Positions 43,873-53,338 are shown, counted from the first letter of the stretch. The stretch: DNA of 64,000 bases from Chryseobacterium vrystaatense (GCF_000737765.1 NZ_JPRI01000001.1:930001-994000); one strand, 5' to 3'. Numbers and translations: made by a program. The notes: generated by a model from the letters alone, not told the origin.

Positions 43873-44157
43873 ATGATAACGATTTTATCAGCATTTTGGC
43901 CGTTCTACCAGTTCCTATGGACTGTATTCTTTATAATTATGTTCCTAGTAGGATTCTGGTGTATTTTCATGTTCTTCGGTTTGGTAATCCCTATGTGGTT
44001 AACTGAAGGTCTGAAAGAATATTTCGGAAAAGTAAAACCTTTTGATCCTGAAGATATCAGAAGAAAAGAGCTTAATGAGCAGGAAGGCGTAGAAGTAATC
44101 TTCAGTAATCCTAAAGGAAACGGACCTTTCCTTCACGATCACGGACATCATCATTAA
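43873..44157 (+). CDS. Small two-helix membrane protein with His-rich tail
   Basis: 94 residues. Two hydrophobic segments (FWPFYQFLWTVFFIIMFLVG, FWCIFMFFGLVIPMWL) are followed by a cytoplasmic-type tail that ends HDHGHHH, a possible metal-binding end. The start at 43873 is set by the promoter just upstream. No family was recognised. It lies after fumA but is transcribed separately. Confidence 0.7.
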   Translation: MITILSAFWPFYQFLWTVFFIIMFLVGFWCIFMFFGLVIPMWLTEGLKEYFGKVKPFDPEDIRRKELNEQEGVEVIFSNPKGNGPFLHDHGHHH

Positions 44158-44221
44158 TTGATTGTCATTGCTTTTTCACCTTAATTCTGAAAAAGTAATA
44201 TCAAAGCAAAACAACATATAT

Positions 44222-44248
44222 AAACCGTTTAATTTTTTTAAACGGTTT
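44222..44248. terminator. Bidirectional terminator
   Basis: An 11-bp perfect stem AAACCGTTTAA/TTAAACGGTTT with a T5 loop is followed by a T run. It separates the convergent small-membrane-protein and AraC genes. Confidence 0.8.
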
Positions 44249-44252
44249 TTTA

Positions 44253-45122
44253 TTATCCGTTTCTCAGCTTTTCCGGAGAAACTCCAAATTTTTTCTTGAA
44301 TGCCCGTGTAAAATTCTGAACGTATTCATATCCGCATTCAATAGCAATTTCTTTGATCATTATATCTTTATCAATGATCATTTTCTTCGCTTTCAGCATT
44401 CTCAGTTCCGAAATATAATCAGCCACAGTCATATGGTATTGTGCTTTAAATTCCTTCCGGATCTTATTCTGATTGATTCCTGTGAGTTTTCCTATATCTT
44501 CCGCGCGGATATTCTTGTGATAATTTTCGTCAATGAATTTTTTGATCTCAAGAGATGCTCCCAGTTCAGCCTGCGTTATATTTTTTTCATTAAACTGCTC
44601 AAAAATAAGAATAAGAAGTTTGATGATCTTAGCCTCAATAAATAATCTCTGCATCACCCCTTTTTTTGAATAGCTGATCAGCTCTTTTAAGATCATATGC
44701 ATTTCCACGGTCATATATGGAGGTGTTTTTTTATGAAGAAAAATATAATTGTTCCGAATCATATTTTCCAGAATATCTGCATTCTCTTTGCTCGATGCAG
44801 GATCAATCAGGTTGAAAATATATTGATAATTGATTTGGATATGAAAATATTTTAGAGCTTCCTGGTTTTCTGTCCAAAGTTCTGCTGTACTTTCTTTTGA
44901 GGAATAATGAAGAATGTACTGATTCTTTCTGAACAGAAATTTTGTCTCACAATCATTAGCTTCCAGCCTGATATTAGGGCTCAGAAGGAAAAGTAGACTA
45001 AAACTCTCTCTGCTTTCAATCATATGTAATCTTGAAAACTTTTCGGGCTGCTGATCTTCCTGTATGACCATCTTGATGTTTTCGGAACTGAACAGTAATT
45101 CGCTCCTGGATAGATTCTTCAT
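44253..45122 (-). CDS. AraC family transcriptional regulator
   Basis: 289 residues. The C-terminal 100 residues form the two-helix-turn-helix AraC domain: EIKKFIDENYHKNIRAEDI, GINQNKIRKEFKAQYHMTVA, ISELRMLKAKKMI, and the signature IKEIAIECGYEYVQNFTRAF KKKFGVSPEKLR. The N-terminal half is a divergent sensor domain without recognised ligand residues. It is divergent from the secreted FISUMP/T9SS gene, the most likely target if it acts locally. The expected effect is activation. Confidence 0.9.
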   Translation of the reverse strand: MKNLSRSELLFSSENIKMVIQEDQQPEKFSRLHMIESRESFSLLFLLSPNIRLEANDCETKFLFRKNQYILHYSSKESTAELWTENQEALKYFHIQINYQYIFNLIDPASSKENADILENMIRNNYIFLHKKTPPYMTVEMHMILKELISYSKKGVMQRLFIEAKIIKLLILIFEQFNEKNITQAELGASLEIKKFIDENYHKNIRAEDIGKLTGINQNKIRKEFKAQYHMTVADYISELRMLKAKKMIIDKDIMIKEIAIECGYEYVQNFTRAFKKKFGVSPEKLRNG

Positions 45123-45220
45123 ACGAAATGATTTTACGGGTATGGTACAATTTGAAATAAAAGCCTTACATAGGATAACAAAAAGTTTGGAAATGATAAC
45201 TCAGCGTTAATAATGAAAGG

Positions 45221-45228
45221 TAATTTTG
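45221..45228 (+). promoter_or_regulatory. Promoter -7 box of the FISUMP gene
   Basis: TAATTTTG matches TAnnTTTG, 45 bases before the start at 45274. No good -33 box is present, consistent with a need for an activator such as the divergent AraC protein. Confidence 0.5.
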
Positions 45229-45273
45229 CGCAAAATTAAATTAAATTTAGAATAATTAAAAATAATATTAAAT

Positions 45274-46437
45274 ATGTTTCAAAATTTACATTTTGCGATC
45301 CGTAAAATAGGAGCTGGTTTAGCGATGCTAACCTTCGCAGGAAGTTATCTATATGCCCAACAGGGGCCGGTTGCAGGAGGAGGTTCAGGATCTGATCAGA
45401 TGGGCGAGACGGGTTATCATTCATGGCAGTCCCAGTCTCAGGAAGTCGTTCAGGGTAAGAAAACTCACTTGAGTAAAAACTCACTTACGTGTAATAATAC
45501 AGATCCGGGAAGCAGTCCGGGAGATACAGGATGCGTTACTTTTACCTACCAGGGACAGCCAGTAACCTATACTAGTGTGAGAGGAAAGGATGGGAATATT
45601 TGGCTGCAGCAAAATCTTGGAAGCTCGAAAGTCGCCTCTGAGATGGGGGATGAGGCCTCTTTTGGAGATCTTTTCCAGTGGGGGAGATGGGATGACGGTC
45701 ATCAGCTTAGGAATTCGGCTACAGGAACTCCTACAACCCCTAATTCACCGGACGGACTGGCGGGTTCAAACGCCTTTATTATTGGAAACCCTGATTGGTG
45801 GGCGAATTTTGCAGATACTGATAAATGGACGGCGGCCAATGCTGCCGGTATAACCAATAGTACTGGTGTTGATCCCTGCAAAGCGATTGGCCAAGACTGG
45901 AAGTTGCCTTCTCAGGCTGAGTGGACAGCTATTGTTGATTCAGAAAATATTGTAAACCCTGCAACAGCATTTAACAGTCAATTGAAACTGCCGGCATCTG
46001 GTTACAGAAGTTCTTCAAACGGATCATTTACTTTCGTAGGTAAGAGAGGGTATTACTGGAGCTCTGAAACTTCAGGTCTGGGAGGGAAATACTTATATGT
46101 AGGTACTGTGATTGCTAATCCATCCGCAGGAGCAATGAGAGGACAGGGCTCAGCAGTAAGATGTATCAAAACAGGTTCAGCATTGGGAACATCAGATATT
46201 ATCAGAAATACAGAAACAGTGGGAATATATCCAAATCCGACCAACGGTATTTTGAATATCAAGGCTGATTCATTAATCGAAAGCGTAAGCGTTATCAATA
46301 TGGTCGGGCAGAAACTGAGTAATATCCAGTTCTCTAATAACCAAATCAATATAAGCAGTCTTTCTAATGGAATTTATATAGTAGAATTAAAATTAAAGAA
46401 CGGCCAGATTTTTTCTAAGAAAGTGATTAAAAACTAA
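45274..46437 (+). CDS. Secreted FISUMP-domain protein with T9SS sorting signal
   Basis: 387 residues. A long signal peptide ends GSYLYAQQ and is followed by a glycine-rich start. The central region (about 90-300) is the Fib_succ_major (FISUMP) paralogous domain: VRGKDGNIWLQQNLGSSKVA, CKAIGQDWKLPSQAEWTAIV, GYYWSSET and AVRCIK. The C-terminal 75 residues are a type A T9SS sorting domain (VGIYPNPTNGILNI ... NGIYIVELKLKNGQ ... FSKKVIKN). The protein is therefore secreted through the outer membrane and attached or released. The function of FISUMP domains is unknown, with a lectin-like fold expected. Likely regulator: the divergent AraC protein. Confidence 0.88.
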   Translation: MFQNLHFAIRKIGAGLAMLTFAGSYLYAQQGPVAGGGSGSDQMGETGYHSWQSQSQEVVQGKKTHLSKNSLTCNNTDPGSSPGDTGCVTFTYQGQPVTYTSVRGKDGNIWLQQNLGSSKVASEMGDEASFGDLFQWGRWDDGHQLRNSATGTPTTPNSPDGLAGSNAFIIGNPDWWANFADTDKWTAANAAGITNSTGVDPCKAIGQDWKLPSQAEWTAIVDSENIVNPATAFNSQLKLPASGYRSSSNGSFTFVGKRGYYWSSETSGLGGKYLYVGTVIANPSAGAMRGQGSAVRCIKTGSALGTSDIIRNTETVGIYPNPTNGILNIKADSLIESVSVINMVGQKLSNIQFSNNQINISSLSNGIYIVELKLKNGQIFSKKVIKN

Positions 46438-46544
46438 ACAGTAATAAATTGGGTTCATAAGCTGGACTCTTTTTTAAAAACTACTGTTGCTAAAGTCCAA
46501 AATAATTGATATTAAAACAGTTCATTACAATTACTTTTTATCGT

Positions 46545-46573
46545 AAAGGCCTATGAAATATTCATGGGCCTTT
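46545..46573 (+). terminator. Terminator of the FISUMP gene
   Basis: A 13-bp stem AAAGGCCTATGAA/TTCATGGGCCTTT (one T-G) with an ATA loop is followed by seven T. Confidence 0.85.
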
Positions 46574-46660
46574 TTTTGATTTAGTATTTCCTGCAGCAGA
46601 TAGTGACAGCGCATACTTTTGTATCGTTCTATTAACTGTCCAGAATATATAAATCTACTT

Positions 46661-46691
46661 TTTGAAAATTAAAAATATTAGTCTACTTTTG
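46661..46691 (+). promoter_or_regulatory. Promoter of the riboswitch transcript
   Basis: TTTG (46661-46664) and TACTTTTG (46684-46691) are exactly 19 bases apart. The predicted start (about 46697) coincides with the first base pairs of the SAM aptamer. Confidence 0.8.
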
Positions 46692-46698
46692 CAGTAGA

Positions 46699-46803
46699 TT
46701 TATCAAGAAAGGTGGAGGGATTTGGCCCTATGAAACCTTAGCAACCTGCACGTCTCTAAAAAGTGTAAAGGTGCTAATTCCAGCCCGTTGTGGGGAAGAT
46801 GAG
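46699..46803 (+). promoter_or_regulatory. SAM-I (S-box) riboswitch aptamer
   Basis: The conserved S-box core is present in order: ATCAAGAAAGGTGGAGGGA, GGCCCTATGAAACC, GCAACC, AGGTGCTAATTCCAGC and the closing GATGAG. P1 pairs TTTATC (46699-46704) with GATGAG (46798-46803), including G-T pairs. SAM binding normally switches off the downstream gene. No intrinsic terminator was found in the 99 bases before the TonB-receptor start, so control may be translational. Confidence 0.92.
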
Positions 46804-46902
46804 CAAAGTCAATATTCTGACAGCAATTCCATTTCTTGAAGTCTTTTATACCTGCGGATCAAGTCCGGGGAAGTATTTATTATTAATTTAGAAGAACAAA
46901 AA

Positions 46903-49323
46903 ATGAAAAAAATCAGCCTGGCTGTCATATTTCTGGGAGCTGTTTTGGTTAACGCACAGGAGCAGGAAAAAGGAACTCAGATAGAGGATGTTGTGATTGT
47001 AGGAAACAGGAATGCCAAAAGAACAAAACTTGAAACACCGGTTCCCGTAGACATCATCAATATAGAGAAGCTTCAGAGATCTGCTCCGCAAATGACGGTT
47101 CAGGACTTGCTGAACTATGTGATTCCATCATTTAATTCTGTAAGACAGTCTGCGTCCGACGGAACGGAACATATCGATCCGGTTACTTTAAGAGGAATGG
47201 GACCCGATCAGGTTCTGGTTCTGGTCAATGGAAAAAGAAGGCATACTACCTCCCTGGTCAACTACCAGAATACGGTTGGAAATGGATCTGTGGGAACCGA
47301 TCTCAGTACCATTCCGGTGATTGCTATTGACAGAATAGAAGTGCTAAGAGACGGAGCAGCGGCACAGTACGGTTCTGATGCCATTGCAGGAGTCGTCAAT
47401 ATTATTCTTAAAAAAGATATCGGAGCATCAGCATCGGCTTCCTATGGGATGAGTGGGAGAAATGATGGAGAAACTTATCAGGCCGGAATTAATTATGGGT
47501 CGTCTTTGGGAAAGAAAGACGGTTATGTCAATCTTTCGCTGCAATTAAGCCACAGAGGAAAGACAACCAGAACTCAAAATCATGACCTGTATATTTTCGG
47601 AAGTAATTTTGCCTACGAATTTGCCGATAATCCTGAAGCAGCGATCATAGCAGACAATACAATATTAAAAGAAAGAGGGCTGACCCGCGATGATTTTAAT
47701 TTTCAGATTGGTGATGCACAGATCAGGCAGGCACAACTGTTTTTTAATTCCGAATATCCTTTGAGTGAAAACTTTAAACTGTATTCTTTCGGAGGATTCA
47801 GTATAAAGGAAGGAAAAGGTTTTGGTTTCAGAAGACTGCCGGGTGAAAAAGATAATGTAGTTTCTTCTATTTATCCAAATGGCTTTCAGGCATCTCTGGG
47901 CTCCCAGGTATATGATTTCTCCTATGCTGCCGGAGCTAGGTATAATGTAAATAACTGGTTATTTGATGTAAGTAATACATTCGGAAGCAATACTTTCAAT
48001 TACCACGTAGATAATACCAATAATGCTTCATTAGGGGCGAAGTCTCCGACAGGGTTTTATGCTGGTGCACACAGTTTTCTTCAGAATACGGTCAACTTGG
48101 ATGTTTCTAAAAACATCAATCAGTTTAATATAGCATTTGGTGGAGAATTCCGTTTTGAACAGTATGAGATCAAGCCGGGTGATGAGGCCTCTTACACTCG
48201 CTATGATATCAATGGAAACCCAGCAGTTCCCGGTTCTACTGTAGTCGGGAATGGAGGATCACAGTCGTTTATTGGTTTTTCTCCCGATAATGCATTGAAA
48301 AAATCAAGACATTCAGCGGCAGTATATGCAGATGTTTCTTATGATCTCGCTAAAAAATTAAATATTGATCTGGCAGGTAGATTTGAAAACTATTCAGATT
48401 TTGGAAATACTCTGAACGGAAAACTGGCGGTGAGGTATGAATTTGTGAAAAACTATGCTATACGAGCAGCTGTAGGAACCGGCTTTAGAGCTCCATCTCT
48501 TCAACAGCAATATTTTAACAATTCCTATGCTGATATTTCTACCTCAGGGTCGGGAATTGTGACCAAGGGCATCTTCAGAAATGACAGTGATGCAGCCAGA
48601 GCGCTAGGATTTGATCAGTTAAAACAGGAAACATCAGTCAATGCGAGTGCCGGTTTTACATTGAAGCCTGCCAACAGATTATTGATTACAATAGATGGTT
48701 ATTGGATCAGAGTAAAAGACAGAATTGTGATTACCAGTAACATCACCGATCCAAGACTGGCTCAGTACAATGTAGAAAGTGGAAGATTTTTCGCCAATGC
48801 CATTGATACCGAAACAAAGGGTGTAGATGTAGTGGTTTCATATGATGTAAAGCTTGGTGGCGGAAGTTTAAATGTTAATCTGGCAGGAAACTATACAGAA
48901 ACGAAGATCAAAGACTTTCATTTCCCTGAAAAGCTGGTGCCGTCGCAAAAAGATTTCTTCGGGCCGGACCAGATCAATATCATCGAAACCCTTTCTCCCA
49001 AGACAAAAGCGTCTTTAGGAATCAATTATGCCATAGGGAAACTCAATTTCATGGTAAGAAATACGTATTTTGGTCAAGTCACAAGAGACGGTTATCCTTT
49101 TGGAAAAGTTCAGAACTTCTCTCCTAAGGTGGTAACAGATGTGAGTGTAGGATATGATATAACAAAAAATATCAACCTTACATTAGGTGCCAATAATGTA
49201 TTTGATGTTTTTCCGGATCTTCAGATCTATGCGAATTCATATTATGGAGTATTTAAATATGCACCGGTTCAGATGGGAACGCTGGGTAATTACTTCTTCG
49301 GAAGACTTAACTTTAATTTTTAA
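46903..49323 (+). CDS. TonB-dependent outer-membrane receptor under SAM riboswitch control
   Basis: 806 residues. The signal peptide ends LVNAQE. A TonB-box-like segment (IEDVVIVG) precedes the plug domain (PVDIINIEKLQRSAPQMTVQ, LRGMGPDQVLVLVNGKR, IDRIEVLRDGAAAQYGSDAI, AGVVNIILKK). The rest is a 22-strand barrel ending in FGRLNFNF. The plug and barrel resemble iron/cobalamin-type receptors, but no substrate can be read from the sequence. Control by a SAM riboswitch points to methionine, SAM or a sulfur or cobalamin compound used in methionine synthesis. An APC permease gene follows after eight bases. Confidence 0.88.
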   Translation: MKKISLAVIFLGAVLVNAQEQEKGTQIEDVVIVGNRNAKRTKLETPVPVDIINIEKLQRSAPQMTVQDLLNYVIPSFNSVRQSASDGTEHIDPVTLRGMGPDQVLVLVNGKRRHTTSLVNYQNTVGNGSVGTDLSTIPVIAIDRIEVLRDGAAAQYGSDAIAGVVNIILKKDIGASASASYGMSGRNDGETYQAGINYGSSLGKKDGYVNLSLQLSHRGKTTRTQNHDLYIFGSNFAYEFADNPEAAIIADNTILKERGLTRDDFNFQIGDAQIRQAQLFFNSEYPLSENFKLYSFGGFSIKEGKGFGFRRLPGEKDNVVSSIYPNGFQASLGSQVYDFSYAAGARYNVNNWLFDVSNTFGSNTFNYHVDNTNNASLGAKSPTGFYAGAHSFLQNTVNLDVSKNINQFNIAFGGEFRFEQYEIKPGDEASYTRYDINGNPAVPGSTVVGNGGSQSFIGFSPDNALKKSRHSAAVYADVSYDLAKKLNIDLAGRFENYSDFGNTLNGKLAVRYEFVKNYAIRAAVGTGFRAPSLQQQYFNNSYADISTSGSGIVTKGIFRNDSDAARALGFDQLKQETSVNASAGFTLKPANRLLITIDGYWIRVKDRIVITSNITDPRLAQYNVESGRFFANAIDTETKGVDVVVSYDVKLGGGSLNVNLAGNYTETKIKDFHFPEKLVPSQKDFFGPDQINIIETLSPKTKASLGINYAIGKLNFMVRNTYFGQVTRDGYPFGKVQNFSPKVVTDVSVGYDITKNINLTLGANNVFDVFPDLQIYANSYYGVFKYAPVQMGTLGNYFFGRLNFNF

Positions 49324-49331
49324 ACTGCTAA

Positions 49332-50633
49332 ATGAGTACTGCTACACACCAGATCGGCTGGAAGACCGCTGCTGCTATTGTTGTTTCTAATATGATAGGA
49401 ACGGGAATATTCACGACTTTAGGGTTTCAGCTTTCTGATATTACCAATACGTATAGTATTTTTCTGCTGTGGATCATCGGGGGGATCCTCGCGTTGTTCG
49501 GGGCTTTCTGCTATGCTGAACTGGGATCTTATTTCAAGGGAAACGGTGGAGATTATATTTATCTCAAAGAAACGTATCATCCCGTCTTTGGTTATCTCGT
49601 CAGCTGGATTTCCCTGATCATCGGATTCTCTGCACCGGTAGCTTTAGCAGCGCTTGCCATGTCAAAATATCTTTCAGTATTTAATTATACTTTTGGAAAT
49701 GGTTTTGCGATCGGATTCATTTTTCTGGTTGCGGCAACGTTATCATTCAGCCTGAAAGCATCAAGCAGGTTTCATAATTTTTTCACTTTTATAAAGATTG
49801 CCTTCATCATTGTTTTGGTAGTTATTGGGGTAATGCTTCCAGGGTCTTCGGCGGGAAACAGCCTGGAATTTGGAAATAGCTGGCAGGATGAAATTATACT
49901 TCCCGCTTTTGCCACATCCCTGGTTTTTGTTACCTATTCATATACAGGATGGAATTCTGCATCCTACATTGCCGGAGAAATAAAAGATGTTCAGAAGAAC
50001 CTGCCAAGAGCTTTGATTGTAGGGACTGTTTTTGTAACAGTAAGTTATCTGCTGGTTAATTTTATCATGCTGAAACACGCACCGATAAGCCAAATGGCTG
50101 GGAAAGAAGATGTAATGGGAGAGGCAGCCGGTAATATGCTGGGCAGCGGTTTTGGAAAAATAGTTAATATTTTTATTGCTTTGCAGCTGATTGCTACCAT
50201 CAGTGGTTATCTTTGGGTGGGTTCAAGGCTGACACAGGCCTTTGCTAAGGAAAATCATTTGTGGAGATCACTTGCCGTCAATAACAAAAAAGGAATTCCG
50301 GTAAGGGCAATATTTATACATGCCATAATTGCATCGGTGATCATTCTGACAGGAAGCTTTAAAGAAATATTTGTATATACAGCCTTTATCCTTCAACTTT
50401 TTGCAAGCCTTTCTATTTCTACTGTTTTCTTTCTGAAAAAAGAGCAGCGGAAAATATTTAAATCGAATCTGTTTTATATTTTTCCGGCAGTTTTTCTGCT
50501 TTTCAGTATCTATATTCTTTATTTTACACTCATTCATAATCCAAAGGAGAGTATCATAGGATTGGGGATTGTAGCCTTTGGATTGGTTTTATATGTAATT
50601 GACCGGAAATATTTTAAAAAACCTTCAGAATAA
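49332..50633 (+). CDS. APC superfamily amino-acid permease
   Basis: 433 residues with 12 hydrophobic segments. Helix 1 carries the unwound substrate-binding motif SNMIGTGIFTTLGF typical of APC/LAT transporters, and helix 6 has FVTYSYTGWNSASYIAGEIKD. It belongs to the basic/neutral amino-acid permease group. The start codon is eight bases after the receptor stop, and both lie behind one SAM riboswitch. Import of methionine or a related amino acid across the inner membrane is the simplest hypothesis, inferred from regulation rather than specificity residues. Confidence 0.88.
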   Translation: MSTATHQIGWKTAAAIVVSNMIGTGIFTTLGFQLSDITNTYSIFLLWIIGGILALFGAFCYAELGSYFKGNGGDYIYLKETYHPVFGYLVSWISLIIGFSAPVALAALAMSKYLSVFNYTFGNGFAIGFIFLVAATLSFSLKASSRFHNFFTFIKIAFIIVLVVIGVMLPGSSAGNSLEFGNSWQDEIILPAFATSLVFVTYSYTGWNSASYIAGEIKDVQKNLPRALIVGTVFVTVSYLLVNFIMLKHAPISQMAGKEDVMGEAAGNMLGSGFGKIVNIFIALQLIATISGYLWVGSRLTQAFAKENHLWRSLAVNNKKGIPVRAIFIHAIIASVIILTGSFKEIFVYTAFILQLFASLSISTVFFLKKEQRKIFKSNLFYIFPAVFLLFSIYILYFTLIHNPKESIIGLGIVAFGLVLYVIDRKYFKKPSE

Positions 50634-50749
50634 TTAAAATCATAATATCGAACATTCGTGGGGATCTTAAATCTTATAAAGTTTAAGGATTCAAAAAATT
50701 ATGTGAATCTGATATAACAAAGGAATTTTAATTTGAATTAATAAATTCT

Positions 50750-50757
50750 TATCTTTG
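50750..50757 (+). promoter_or_regulatory. Promoter -7 box of prfA
   Basis: TATCTTTG matches TAnnTTTG, 19 bases before the start codon. Confidence 0.6.
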
Positions 50758-50776
50758 CACTCTCAAAAATTGCAGA

Positions 50777-51862
50777 ATGTCTAAATCATTAATTCCAAAA
50801 CTAGAAGCTATTAAACAAAGATATAATGAGGTTGCAGACCTTATTATACAGCCTGATATCATTTCGGATCAAAAAAAATATTCTTCTTTGAATAAAGAAT
50901 ACAGTGATTTGGGAAAGATTGTAAGAGTATACGATCAATATAAAACCGCTTTAGATAATATCGCCGAATCTGAAGAAATCATTGCTGACGGTTCAGACAG
51001 AGATTTGGTAGATATGGCTAAGGAGGAAAAAGTAGAAGCTCAGGCTAAACTTCCGGGATTGGAAGAAGAGCTTAAGGTTTTATTGATTCCTAAAGATCCT
51101 GCCGACGACAAAAACATTATTGTAGAACTTCGTGCCGGAACAGGCGGTGATGAAGCTGCTATTTTTGTGGAAGATGTATATAGAATATATTCTATGTACT
51201 TCAAAACAAAAGGATGGAAACATGAAGTGACAGATTCTAATGAAGCAGCAAAAGGATACAAAGAACTGATCATGAAAGTGGAAGGGGAAGGTGTCTATGG
51301 AATCATGAAATTCGAATCAGGTGTTCACCGTGTACAGCGTGTCCCTGAAACAGAATCTCAGGGAAGAGTTCATACCTCTGCAATTACGATTGCTGTACTG
51401 CCGGAAGCTGAAGAAGTGGATTTTGAACTGAATCCTGCGGATATAGAGATGCAGACTTCACGTTCAGGTGGAGCAGGAGGTCAGAACGTAAACAAGGTTG
51501 AAACGAAAGTTCAGCTGACACACAAACCTTCAGGAATGGTAGTTGTATGTCAACAGGCTCGTTCTCAGTTGGCTAACCGTGAGTTGGCTATGGAAATGTT
51601 AAGAACTAAGCTATACGATATCGAATTGCAAAAAGTTCAGGGAGATATTGCTGCACAGCGTAAATCGATGGTTTCCACAGGGGACCGTTCTGCTAAGATT
51701 AAAACGTACAATTATCCTCAGGGAAGGGTGACGGACCACAGAATCAATAAATCTATGTATAATCTGGATGCTTATATGAACGGAGATATCTCTGAAATGA
51801 TAGATGCCGTAATCATGGCGGAAAATGCAGAGAAAATGAAGGGAGAAGAAGAAAACTATTAA
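50777..51862 (+). CDS. prfA: Peptide chain release factor 1
   Basis: 361 residues, standard for RF1. The catalytic GGQ is in [17 protein letters not shown]. The stop-codon recognition segment [20 protein letters not shown] carries the PxT motif (PET here; PAT in E. coli), which identifies RF1 (UAA/UAG) rather than RF2 (SPF). The N-terminal coiled coil starts directly at the ATG. It has its own promoter and terminator. Confidence 0.95.
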   Translation: MSKSLIPKLEAIKQRYNEVADLIIQPDIISDQKKYSSLNKEYSDLGKIVRVYDQYKTALDNIAESEEIIADGSDRDLVDMAKEEKVEAQAKLPGLEEELKVLLIPKDPADDKNIIVELRAGTGGDEAAIFVEDVYRIYSMYFKTKGWKHEVTDSNEAAKGYKELIMKVEGEGVYGIMKFESGVHRVQRVPETESQGRVHTSAITIAVLPEAEEVDFELNPADIEMQTSRSGGAGGQNVNKVETKVQLTHKPSGMVVVCQQARSQLANRELAMEMLRTKLYDIELQKVQGDIAAQRKSMVSTGDRSAKIKTYNYPQGRVTDHRINKSMYNLDAYMNGDISEMIDAVIMAENAEKMKGEEENY

Positions 51863-51877
51863 AAATAAATATCAATC

Positions 51878-51907
51878 AGGCTCTTGAATTTCAGGAGCCT
51901 TTTTTTT
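51878..51907 (+). terminator. Terminator of prfA
   Basis: AGGCTC pairs with GAGCCT around an 11-base loop, followed by T7, 16 bases after the prfA stop. Confidence 0.8.
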
Positions 51908-51930
51908 GCTTTAAAATTCAGCATAATTTA

Positions 51931-52617
51931 ATGGAAACTAAAACAATGAAAGGATCTATGAGAATTTTATTTCTAATAATGCTGTTCTGTATTCAGAACA
52001 TTTTTGCTCAAACGAAGCCTTTAAAACCGGAACAGGTATTTGGGATGTATTTTGATACTTTTGTAAAACAGGATGAGCATGCCCAGCAGAAACTTAATGC
52101 TTATCTGATACCGTTTCTTGGAGCCGAAAATACGAATAGCATAGACGTGAACAACTCTTTCAGTGATGAGGTTCAGAATCTTACGGGTATTTTCCTTGCC
52201 AATCTTCCAAAAGAAAAAGCAGCTGCCTGTAAAACAGAGGCTGAAGAATTTTTTGATGCGCTTTTAAGCAATTTAAAGAATACCGAATACAAAATAAAAA
52301 GTATTAAGGACGTTAAAATTGAATATGCTGATAAAAGCTTTGTGACAGAACTTAATGTGGATCTTAGTTTTCCTGTTCCTGCTAAAACGGGAAATTTAAA
52401 AGCTGAAGATATACAGAAAATGACTGCAGAAGATTTGAAGCAGTATTTGAAAAAGGAAGCGCAATCTTTCGCAAAATCAACAGGTAAAGTTACAGTAAAA
52501 CAAATTTTTAAGCTGTACCAGATTAAGAAAGAAGGAAATGTGTATTATTGGAACGGAAGTCCTCAGGAGCTGGTATGGAAACTTAGTGAAAACTATTTCA
52601 AGAATTTAAATCAGTAG
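51931..52617 (+). CDS. Secreted protein of an unnamed paralogous family, copy 1
   Basis: 228 residues; ATGs at 51931, 51946 and 51958 are all possible, with the signal peptide core RILFLIMLFCIQNIFAQ following the last. The mature protein is about 200 residues: KPLKPEQVFGMYFDTFVKQD, a Cys in KEKAAACKTEAEEFFDALL, then KLYQIKKEGNVYYWNGSPQEL near the end. The adjacent gene shares this whole plan. No known domain was recognised. The fold looks like a helical N-terminus with a C-terminal strand pair, loosely similar to NTF2-like or DUF-type lipid-binding proteins, but this is not claimed. Confidence 0.65.
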   Translation: METKTMKGSMRILFLIMLFCIQNIFAQTKPLKPEQVFGMYFDTFVKQDEHAQQKLNAYLIPFLGAENTNSIDVNNSFSDEVQNLTGIFLANLPKEKAAACKTEAEEFFDALLSNLKNTEYKIKSIKDVKIEYADKSFVTELNVDLSFPVPAKTGNLKAEDIQKMTAEDLKQYLKKEAQSFAKSTGKVTVKQIFKLYQIKKEGNVYYWNGSPQELVWKLSENYFKNLNQ

Positions 52618-52635
52618 ACAATTAAAAACATCGAC

Positions 52636-53310
52636 ATGAAAAATTTTAAGATTATTGTACTGCTGATGCTGGCGGTATTAAGTCAAAACCTGATGGCTCA
52701 GACAGAAGTGAAAAAGCCTTCAGAAGTCTTTGAAATGTACTTTGGGACTTTCGTCAATAATGATACAGCTGTTCTGAATAAGCTGAATGATTATTTAAGA
52801 CCTACCGTAGAAGGAGAAAATGCTTATCAGGTAGATTTTAAAATTGTTTCACAGGATATGATGAAGGAAAGTACGGATAATTTTTTATCTGCTTTTCCTA
52901 AATCTACGGCTGATGCCTGCAGAAAAGAAGCTGAAGATTACTTCAGGGCGATGATGGAGAATTTCACAAAGGGAAAACTTACTGTTAAAGAGGTGAAAGT
53001 TGTTCAGAATGAATATATAGAAGATCAGAAAATTGCTGAAGTAAGCTATTCTGTAAGCTTTAAAGTTCCTGTAAAATTTTCTGATGTCCCTTCAGGTGAT
53101 ATTAAAAAAGTAAAGCCTGAAGAACTGAGAAAATATCTGGTTCAGAGTGTACAGGACTTTAAAAACGCAGACAAAACTGTAGTAACCGAGCAAAAGTTTA
53201 GCTTATATCAATTAAATGAAGGTGGTAAAATTTACTACTGGAATGGTAGTCCTGATGAAATTGTTTCAGGTTTAACGGATTTTTATTTTGAAAGTTTTGG
53301 GTCTAAATAA
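52636..53310 (+). CDS. Secreted protein of an unnamed paralogous family, copy 2
   Basis: 224 residues with a signal peptide ending SQNLMAQ. It aligns end to end with copy 1: KPSEVFEMYFGTFVNND, KSTADACRKEAEDYFRAMM with the single Cys in the same place, and FSLYQLNEGGKIYYWNGSPDEI. The genes are 18 bases apart, indicating tandem duplication and co-transcription. The strict YYWNGSP conservation amid divergence marks a functional site. A terminator follows. Confidence 0.7.
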   Translation: MKNFKIIVLLMLAVLSQNLMAQTEVKKPSEVFEMYFGTFVNNDTAVLNKLNDYLRPTVEGENAYQVDFKIVSQDMMKESTDNFLSAFPKSTADACRKEAEDYFRAMMENFTKGKLTVKEVKVVQNEYIEDQKIAEVSYSVSFKVPVKFSDVPSGDIKKVKPEELRKYLVQSVQDFKNADKTVVTEQKFSLYQLNEGGKIYYWNGSPDEIVSGLTDFYFESFGSK

Positions 53311-53338
53311 CGATCCGTAGAAAATATTTTTTTAATGA

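Noticed and set aside
50660..50695. Terminator after the APC permease (ATCTTAAA/TTTAAGGAT inverted repeat)
   Set aside because: The stem is AT-rich with a mismatch and no T run follows, so it was not listed as a terminator.
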